Assembly: GCA_964589855.1 (NCBI GenBank)
Contig: CAZPVB010000051.1
Span: 1 to 21,026 of the forward strand
Direction: 5' to 3'
Source: SKVR01 sp964589855
GTDB taxonomy: Bacteria; Bacteroidota; Bacteroidia; Bacteroidales; UBA7960
DNA: 21,026 nucleotides
Below are positions 15,651 through 21,026 of this stretch, piece by piece. Every line of letters starts with the position of its first letter. Position 1 is the stretch's first letter. Below the pieces are notes generated by a model, which was not told the origin of the DNA, did no database searches, and worked only from the letters and a program-made list of their open reading frames with translations. The position numbers were made by a program, and so were the translations under genes.

Positions 15651-16469
15651 TTATTGTATCAAATTTTTTGCCACAGATTGATAAAACTCATCCATATTAA
15701 AATCCATACTCTCATCAAGTATCCAAACTTGTTTCTGAGAATCCTTTTCATAAAATCTCACCACCCTGTCCTGATTCAAAACACCAATAATGCCAGGTTC
15801 AAACGAAAGCACTGCCTGCACATCGTCAGGCAATTTCAAGACCATATTCTCATCAAATTCCCATGCTGCTTCTTCACTTAGATAATAAACTCCAAGTCTT
15901 TGATCCTGTATGATGGCGATTTCCATTTCACCCAACACAACATAATTCTCTACATTGATGGGTAAAACGAATCTGGCCGTTTCATCTCTTTTCCACTTGC
16001 CAAATTCATCGAGATAAAAAAAATCAATTACGTTTTCCGTTTCCTCAATGGCAAGCATTCCCAATTCCCAGTTCATGCGCATAGCAGATATAGATGAATA
16101 ATCAGTGGGTAAAGAGAAGGTGACTTCCTCGTCTTTTACCCATTTATTTTCTGAATCGAGGTAGTAAAAAAACATGGTATTGGCCTCCACCACACCAATT
16201 ACTCCCATACCCATAGAAATCACCCCCTGGTTCTTTTCAGGAAGCAGAAACTGAGAGTTTTTATCGATCACCCACTCACTGTTTTCATTCAAAAAATGGA
16301 CATAGATCTGATTGCTATGGATAATACCCATGGTACCCAAACCCAATGCAATCAATTTTTGAGCATCGGGGTGTTCAATCTGGGCAAGGTTTACAGAGGA
16401 AGGCGTTCTTTGGCAGGAAAAGATAAAAACCAGTAAAATGAGAAAGGGACTAAGTTTTTTCTTGTACAT
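15651..16469 (-). CDS. Unrecognised lipoprotein built of five WxxD repeats
   Basis: I do not recognise this gene. From ATG 16469 it encodes 272 aa starting MYKKKLSPFLILLVFIFSC, a lipoprotein signal peptide with Cys19 (the frame is open further upstream, but this start fits the signal and the TATCTTTG box). After a short linker, the rest is five imperfect tandem repeats of about 44-49 residues (roughly 40-77, 83-121, 127-170, 177-215, 220-258). Each has a hydrophobic strand with Gly or Ala (such as GTMGIIHSNQ, GVIGVVEANT), an aromatic strand (VHFLN, FFYYLD, FFYLD, VYYLS, RFYEK) and a W-x-x-D (W66, W110, W159, W203, W249). Four repeats then end in a hydrophobic-L-P (LLP, SLP, VLP, KLP). This pattern suggests a five-bladed beta-propeller facing the periplasm or cell surface. 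The T9SS-sorted protein gene ends 81 bp upstream on the same strand. Confidence 0.75.
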   Translation of the reverse strand: MYKKKLSPFLILLVFIFSCQRTPSSVNLAQIEHPDAQKLIALGLGTMGIIHSNQIYVHFLNENSEWVIDKNSQFLLPEKNQGVISMGMGVIGVVEANTMFFYYLDSENKWVKDEEVTFSLPTDYSSISAMRMNWELGMLAIEETENVIDFFYLDEFGKWKRDETARFVLPINVENYVVLGEMEIAIIQDQRLGVYYLSEEAAWEFDENMVLKLPDDVQAVLSFEPGIIGVLNQDRVVRFYEKDSQKQVWILDESMDFNMDEFYQSVAKNLIQ

Positions 16470-16488
16470 ATCATTTGTTTTTTTAAAA

Positions 16489-16524
16489 CAAAGATAGAAG
16501 AAAAAAACTTTATGCCTATTCAAA
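16489..16524 (-). promoter_or_regulatory. Candidate promoter of the repeat lipoprotein
   Basis: TATCTTTG (16496-16489, minus) matches the -7 consensus. TTTG at 16524-16521 lies 24 nt upstream, one more than the usual limit. Transcription would start near 16482, only about 13 nt before ATG 16469, which supports that start over the longer frame. Confidence 0.35.
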
Positions 16525-16550
16525 ACCAGGGAGGAAATACGGATCAATTA

Positions 16551-17354
16551 TCAGGGTTGAAAAGACTGGAATTTGAGGGTTTGTTTTTCTATGCCGTCAA
16601 AAACCCTTAGTAAATAAATACCTCCCGGCAAATCCTCAAGGTAGATACGATGCAAACTTTGATGGGCATCAATAGATCCTTTGGCAACTTTTTCGCCAAT
16701 TAAATCAGTTATTTCATAGGTGAGTGTATTTTTCCCAATGTTCCTGTCCTGATTGATGGCCAATGAAATATAATTTGTAGCAGGATTAGGAAATAAAGAC
16801 AACACGAAAGGATTTTCTGATCCGCCTTCCTGGTCAGTTATAAAACTCTCCTGTTTGCTGTTTTCGGCATCTCCTGCAAAGTCTTCAACAGACTTATCAA
16901 TATTCAATTTTACGTGGAGGGTATCATTAAACCCGTTTTTATGCTGAAAGGCATTATCGCCGGGCAATAATGTATAAGCTGCCATTTGGTATGTTGACTG
17001 GGTAGAAAAGTCGAAGGGGGTTTGAAGAGAGAAAGTGATTTTGCTGCCTGCCGGTAAATCTGAAGTGAGGGTGAAAAATTCAAAAACGGTAGCAATATCG
17101 TCGAAATCAACGCCAACAGGAATGACCGTTTGGGAGGGCAGATCCAATGAACCGTAGTTGGTGATCTCAAGGTTCAGGGTCATTTCAGTGTGTTTTGTTT
17201 CTTTTTCTGAATGAATAGGTTCTGCAGCTATAGCAGACACACCAATATCCTGAAAAATATGAGGGTGAGCAGATGAAGAAGCAAAGCTATTCATCACAAA
17301 AAATGTACTTACGAAAAAAAATAAAAAGAGAAAGTATTTCACCATTTTACACAT
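16551..17354 (-). CDS. Secreted protein with T9SS C-terminal sorting domain
   Basis: A 267-aa exported protein of unknown role. A signal peptide (KYFLFLFFFVSTFFVMNSFA) ends near residue 25; ATG at 17354 and at 17345 are both usable. A single beta-rich domain (about 35-150) contains DIGVSAI, LEITNYGS, LPAGSKITFSL and GDNAFQHKNGFNDT, which resembles the CARDB/Ig-like modules found in many Bacteroidota surface proteins. A Glu/Ser-rich linker follows. The C-terminus (185-263) is a classic type A T9SS sorting domain: LFPNPATNYI, YEITDLIGEKV, LPGGIYLLRV. It would be carried across the outer membrane by the T9SS, which includes the PorW/SprE protein of this window, then cleaved and attached or released. 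No catalytic domain is visible. It sits 113 bp after the OYE gene. Confidence 0.85.
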   Translation of the reverse strand: MCKMVKYFLFLFFFVSTFFVMNSFASSSAHPHIFQDIGVSAIAAEPIHSEKETKHTEMTLNLEITNYGSLDLPSQTVIPVGVDFDDIATVFEFFTLTSDLPAGSKITFSLQTPFDFSTQSTYQMAAYTLLPGDNAFQHKNGFNDTLHVKLNIDKSVEDFAGDAENSKQESFITDQEGGSENPFVLSLFPNPATNYISLAINQDRNIGKNTLTYEITDLIGEKVAKGSIDAHQSLHRIYLEDLPGGIYLLRVFDGIEKQTLKFQSFQP

Positions 17355-17467
17355 AACAGAAAATTTAAAGATTTATTTTATTGCTGCCTGTGTAAAGGTA
17401 TAGCTATGCAGATGAGGAATGGATGGGAGATTCCTTCGTTTTTGATGCGCAAAACCACTGGTAATAA

Positions 17468-18580
17468 TTACCTGTTTTTATCTGTATGCTCATAAAAAGG
17501 ATAATCTACATACCCTTTTTTCCCACCATTATAAAACGTGTCTTTGTCATAGGGTTGAAGAGGAAAATCATTTCTCATGCGATCAACCAGGTCTGGATTC
17601 GAAATAAAGGGTTTACCGAAAGCAATCATATCCGCCATATTCTTATTCAGCAAGTCAATAGCACTTTGGTAAGTATGTCCGCCGCAAGAAATAAGATTTC
17701 CCTTGTAAATTTTGCGGTAATACGGCACAATGCTGTTATTATTTTGCTGCAATCTTTCTTCGGTAGACATCATTTCGCTCAAATGCAAATATGCCAGGTT
17801 GTAATCATTAAGTTTATCAATTATATACCCATAGGTTTTCAGGGGTTGCGAGTCTTCCATATCTTCTTTCACTGCTTTTGGAGATAGTCTAAGTCCTACC
17901 CTGTAAGCGGGTACAGTTTTCAGAATTTCTTCAATGATCATAAAAAGAAAGCGTGATCGGTTTTCAACAGAACCTCCAAACTGATCGTTTCTTTGATTGG
18001 TACCATCCATGATAAACTGATCGATCACATAGGCATGAGCACCGTGTATTTCCACTCCATCAAAACCTGAAATAAGTGCGTTTTGAGCAGCAGTGGCAAA
18101 GTCTGTTACCGTTCTTTGAATATCTTCTTCCGACATGGATCTTGAAGATCCGTAATTTTTTCTACCCTCCGGTGTGAGTACCTGCCCATTGGGCACAACC
18201 GGCGATGCAGACAAAGGAGGAAGGTTATCGGGTTGAAGGTCTTTATGAGAAAAGGGGCCCACATGCCAGAGTTGTAAAAAAATTTTCCCTTTTGCTTTGT
18301 GTACCTCATGGGTAACCTTTTTCCAGGCTTCAATCTGTGAATTTGTAAAACATCCGGGTGTATTGGTATAACCATATGCCTGTGGTGATATCTGACTACC
18401 TTCAGAAATGATCAAACCGGCGGAAGCCCTTTGTTTGTAATACAATGCAATGGTATTATCAGCAGCCAAGGCACTGTTTTCTGCTCTGCGGCGGGTAAGG
18501 GGGGCCATCACCACTCTGTTATGAAGGGTTATCTGGTCATTCAAGCGAAAAGGTTGAAAAAGCAAATGATTATTTTCCAT
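17468..18580 (-). CDS. Old Yellow Enzyme-family NADH:flavin oxidoreductase (NemA-like alkene reductase)
   Basis: FMN-dependent reductase of activated C=C bonds or nitro compounds using NAD(P)H. Start placed at ATG 18580 (370 aa, MENNHLLFQPFRL), which matches family length; an open extension to 18625 would run deep into the upstream gene. Family blocks are VVMAPLTR (23-30), LQLWHVG (102-108), EIHGAHAYVIDQF with substrate-binding H179 and H182 and proton-donor Y184, and QRNDQFGGSVENRSRF (196-211). Late in the protein are LISCGG and FGKPFISNPDLV, the FMN-phosphate region. Its start overlaps the end of the radical SAM gene by 11 bp (ATG at 18580-18578, TAA at 18572-18570), so the two are probably translationally coupled. 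Confidence 0.92.
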   Translation of the reverse strand: MENNHLLFQPFRLNDQITLHNRVVMAPLTRRRAENSALAADNTIALYYKQRASAGLIISEGSQISPQAYGYTNTPGCFTNSQIEAWKKVTHEVHKAKGKIFLQLWHVGPFSHKDLQPDNLPPLSASPVVPNGQVLTPEGRKNYGSSRSMSEEDIQRTVTDFATAAQNALISGFDGVEIHGAHAYVIDQFIMDGTNQRNDQFGGSVENRSRFLFMIIEEILKTVPAYRVGLRLSPKAVKEDMEDSQPLKTYGYIIDKLNDYNLAYLHLSEMMSTEERLQQNNNSIVPYYRKIYKGNLISCGGHTYQSAIDLLNKNMADMIAFGKPFISNPDLVDRMRNDFPLQPYDKDTFYNGGKKGYVDYPFYEHTDKNR

Positions 18581-19895
18581 GACATTGTTTAAATTTTTTT
18601 CCACTACCGCAGGGGCAGGGATCATTTCTTCTTACCTGCACACGAGGAGGTGTGCTGGCAACTTTTTCCTTACTTCTTATCCAATGCATTACATTGGCAG
18701 GTGCCCGTTCGGATTTCAGCTCCCTTGCCATATATTCGAAATAAGGTTTGGTGTGGGCAAAAAACAATTTATACCCTTCACACAGATAATTAAGCCCCGG
18801 GTCTTTTTGTGGGGTTTTCAGAAAACGATGTTTCGGACAACCACCATGGCAGGCAAACCTGTAATCGCAGGCAAAACAGTAGGGCGGTAGTTTCGATCTT
18901 TTGTCTTGCCCGAAAAGCGCCTGATCGGGTAATGCCATCATGCTGCTGATTGGTGTTTCGTGCAAATTTCCGAGGAAGTGATCATCATAAACATAATGGT
19001 CGCAGGAAAAAACATCACCATTGTGTTCCATTACAGCAGCCGTGCCACATGTTTCGCTAAAAATGCACAATCCGGGCATTGCTCCCACGTAATTAGCGAG
19101 TGTAACATCAAACATCTGCACGAAATAGCGTCCCACATCATTTCTGACCCATTCATCAAAAACAGTATTGAGGAATTTTCCGTATTGCCGGGGATTTACC
19201 GACCATTCGGTCACCTTTGCCTCTCCTTCATATTTTTGATGCACCAGGTTCAAACTCTCCAGGTCGGGTTCTTTGGCCTGTCTTTCCACAATGGGTATAA
19301 ACTGAATAAATGTACTCCCGATTTGTTTCAGAAATCTGTAGACTTCCAGAGGGTGTTGCGAGGTTTTATGGTTCACAACAGATAATGTATTAAATTCTAC
19401 ATTATGCTTTTGAAGTAATTCAACACCTTTCATCACCTTTGCCCAGGTTGGTTTTCCCTGGTTATCGAGTCTGTAGTAATCATGTAATTGTTCAGGACCA
19501 TCAATGGAGACACCGATCAGGAAATTATTTTCTTTAAAAAAGTGGCAAAATTCCTCTGTGATGAGCGTTCCGTTGGTTTGAAAACTATTTTCTATGCGTT
19601 TACTGCCTTTATATTTATTTTGCAGTTCCACCGCTTTGCGGTAATAATCGACACCAAGAATAGTGGGTTCACCTCCCTGCCAAACGAAAGATACCACCGG
19701 AACATCCTGGGATTCTATATATTCCCTGACAAATTTCTCCAACAGATCTTCCTCCAGTTTAAACTTTGTTTTTTCGGGGTAGAGTTGTGTTTTTTCGAGG
19801 TAATAACAATAGGTGCAATCGAGATTGCATAATGGTCCTACCGGTTTCAACATGATCTGAAAAGCGGAAGGTTTGGTTGGAAATTGAAAATCCAT
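18570..19895 (-). CDS. Anaerobic sulfatase-maturating-type radical SAM/SPASM enzyme with C-terminal SEC-C motif
   Basis: Radical SAM enzyme of the anSME type, which oxidises an active-site Cys or Ser of a sulfatase to formylglycine. The 441-aa protein carries C23xxxC27xxC30 (CNLDCTYC) for the SAM cluster and VWQGGEPT (71-78). The auxiliary-cluster cysteines C277, C283, C298, C340, C343, C349, C353 and C372 have spacing very close to that of the characterised Clostridium enzyme. D299, right after C298, matches its proposed catalytic base. After the SPASM domain, about 45 linker residues lead to RNDPCPCGSGKKFKQCHGK (423-441), a complete SEC-C zinc motif (C427, C429, C438, H439) as at the end of SecA. 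No sulfatase gene is in the window; related SPASM peptide-modifying enzymes are the alternative. A coupled OYE gene follows. Confidence 0.9.
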   Translation of the reverse strand: MDFQFPTKPSAFQIMLKPVGPLCNLDCTYCYYLEKTQLYPEKTKFKLEEDLLEKFVREYIESQDVPVVSFVWQGGEPTILGVDYYRKAVELQNKYKGSKRIENSFQTNGTLITEEFCHFFKENNFLIGVSIDGPEQLHDYYRLDNQGKPTWAKVMKGVELLQKHNVEFNTLSVVNHKTSQHPLEVYRFLKQIGSTFIQFIPIVERQAKEPDLESLNLVHQKYEGEAKVTEWSVNPRQYGKFLNTVFDEWVRNDVGRYFVQMFDVTLANYVGAMPGLCIFSETCGTAAVMEHNGDVFSCDHYVYDDHFLGNLHETPISSMMALPDQALFGQDKRSKLPPYCFACDYRFACHGGCPKHRFLKTPQKDPGLNYLCEGYKLFFAHTKPYFEYMARELKSERAPANVMHWIRSKEKVASTPPRVQVRRNDPCPCGSGKKFKQCHGK

Positions 19896-19926
19896 GAAAA
19901 GTATTGTCGTTTTATGAAAAGAAAAA

Positions 19927-19934
19927 CAAATGTA
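19927..19934 (-). promoter_or_regulatory. Candidate -7 element of the radical SAM/OYE pair
   Basis: TACATTTG (19934-19927, minus) matches TAnnTTTG exactly and would start transcription near 19920, about 25 nt before the ATG at 19895. No TTG occurs at the -33 distance; the sequence there is T-rich. It lies just downstream of the symporter terminator, as expected for the promoter of the next transcription unit. Confidence 0.35.
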
Positions 19935-19955
19935 TATTTTGCTGTAAAATTAATG

Positions 19956-20005
19956 AAAATAAAAAAGATGAGCCCATTGCAATGAAGTTTTTGCCCGGGC
20001 TCATC
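19956..20005 (-). terminator. Strong intrinsic terminator of the symporter gene
   Basis: GATGAGCCC (20005-19997, minus) pairs perfectly with GGGCTCATC (19975-19967), a 9-bp GC-containing stem with a 21-nt loop, directly followed by TTTTTTATTTT. It begins 33 bp after the symporter stop. On the plus strand the stem is followed by A residues, so it works only for minus-strand transcripts. It separates the symporter from the radical SAM gene. Confidence 0.85.
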
Positions 20006-20037
20006 AAAAAACATATAATACATTCACTATGTGTATT

Positions 20038-21026
20038 CTACCAGAACACTGTATACAATACAACCAATATGGTCATAATGATATAAGCCGAAATATTAAA
20101 ATATTTACCTGTTTCAAAAGTTTCTTTTGTTAAAGGAATGGATTTTGGGTCTTCATCGCTTTTGGCAGTAGAAAGACTTACCATCACAATGGTGGCAATG
20201 GTAATGAGGCAGGTGTAAAACATTTGATCTAAAAACGGCAACTCAGTTGGAAGAAACTTCAATGCTACGGCAACGGGTATAGATATCAACACACCAATAA
20301 TGGCTGCTTTGGTCGTGGTTTTCTTGTAGAACAATCCCATGAGAAAAACGGCAAGTATACCCGGACTTACAAAACCGGTATATTCCTGTATGTACTGAAA
20401 CATTTGTGGCATACTATCGAGTGCAGGGGCCAGAACTACGGCTATGGTCAGGGCAACAATCACCGCAATTCTACCAACAGGGACAAGGTCAGACCCATCA
20501 GTTCTTTTAGATATGTATGGCTTGTATATATCCATGGTGAAAATTGTAGATGTTGAATTGAGCATAGACGCCAGCGAGGATACGATGGCAGCGGAGAGAG
20601 CGGCAACCACAAGCCCCCTCAGTCCCACAGGTATAAAGGTTTTGATCAGCCAGGGATACGAAACATCATAGTTGATGGATCCGTCTGGTCGCATGAAATC
20701 ATCTTTTATACCCTCAATCATGGCAGTTCCTTCGGGTTGGGTGAACATAACATAGGCAACTATACCCGGAATAACAACAAAGAGCGGAAGCAATAATTTA
20801 AGGAATGCAGCGAAAGCCAACCCCCTTTGTGCTTCGCGTAAACTCTTGGCAGCAAGTGCCCTTTGAATTATATACTGGTTAAACCCCCAGTAATACAGAT
20901 TGGCAACCCACAATCCACCTATCAAAACAGCAATACCGGGCAAATTCATAAATTGTGGGTTATCGCGTGAGAGGATCATGGTGAATTTTTCATCTGCAAC
21001 ATTGTACACATGACTGAATCCGTTGA
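20038..21026 (-). CDS. sglT: Sodium/sugar symporter (SSS family, vSGLT-like), 5' end outside the window
   Basis: Inner-membrane Na+-coupled uptake of a hexose such as glucose or galactose. Only the C-terminal part (about 329 residues) is inside the window; the frame stays open to 21026, reading NGFSHV before the GTG at 21009, so that GTG is internal and not the start. Several stretches are almost those of the Vibrio galactose transporter vSGLT as I recall it. These are GGLWVANLYYWGFNQYIIQR, with the Asn, Tyr and Trp of the sugar site; AAIVSSLASMLNS, with the paired Ser of the Na+ site; FQYIQEYTGFVSPGILAVFL; and the ending VLYTVFW. About eight or nine membrane segments are visible. It ends at a strong terminator. 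Confidence 0.93.
   Translation of the reverse strand, partial: NGFSHVYNVADEKFTMILSRDNPQFMNLPGIAVLIGGLWVANLYYWGFNQYIIQRALAAKSLREAQRGLAFAAFLKLLLPLFVVIPGIVAYVMFTQPEGTAMIEGIKDDFMRPDGSINYDVSYPWLIKTFIPVGLRGLVVAALSAAIVSSLASMLNSTSTIFTMDIYKPYISKRTDGSDLVPVGRIAVIVALTIAVVLAPALDSMPQMFQYIQEYTGFVSPGILAVFLMGLFYKKTTTKAAIIGVLISIPVAVALKFLPTELPFLDQMFYTCLITIATIVMVSLSTAKSDEDPKSIPLTKETFETGKYFNISAYIIMTILVVLYTVFW

Noticed and set aside
16470..16547. N-terminal extension of the repeat lipoprotein (MIRISSLVLNRHK...)
   Set aside because: It would bury the lipoprotein signal peptide and run past the candidate promoter box; ATG 16469 is better.
18581..18625. N-terminal extension of the OYE reading frame (MIPAPAVVEKNLNNV)
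   Set aside because: It overlaps the conserved SEC-C codons of the radical SAM gene; ATG 18580 gives the normal family length and a coupled start.

Overview
The window is an AT-rich chromosomal segment of a member of the Bacteroidota. Four observations support this. It carries a PorW/SprE-type lipoprotein of the type IX secretion system (T9SS). It also encodes a secreted protein with a T9SS C-terminal sorting domain. Several gaps hold TAnnTTTG motifs of the Bacteroidota promoter type, and gene starts lack clear Shine-Dalgarno sequences. I cannot name the genus. No rRNA, tRNA, insertion sequence, CRISPR array or prophage gene is visible; this looks like an ordinary core or near-core chromosome.

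Layout. At the left edge, positions 1-40 hold the first codons of a minus-strand gene that may be a bactofilin. Next come porW/sprE (minus) and, divergently, a plus-strand run: an M23 peptidase, dxr (MEP isoprenoid pathway), rseP (site-2 protease) and an EamA-family transporter. From 8.1 kb to the right edge every gene is on the minus strand. In transcription order (right to left) these are: a vSGLT-like Na+/sugar symporter (cut by the window edge) ending in a strong terminator; an anaerobic sulfatase-maturase-type radical SAM enzyme with a SEC-C tail; an Old Yellow Enzyme-family reductase overlapping it; a T9SS-sorted secreted protein; an unrecognised lipoprotein made of five WxxD repeats; an RND/MMPL exporter; rfbA; a UXS-like sugar-nucleotide SDR; a polyprenyl diphosphate synthase; and a stand-alone arginine deiminase.

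How the genes fit together. porW/sprE belongs to the machine that would export the T9SS-tagged protein encoded 13 kb away. dxr and the polyprenyl synthase are early and later steps of isoprenoid synthesis. rfbA and the SDR supply activated sugars for surface glycans. The radical SAM/OYE pair is probably translationally coupled. The T9SS cargo and the five-repeat lipoprotein next to it are both envelope proteins without assigned function. That lipoprotein and the SEC-C-tailed maturase are the most interesting items. I saw no clear new defence or mobile system.
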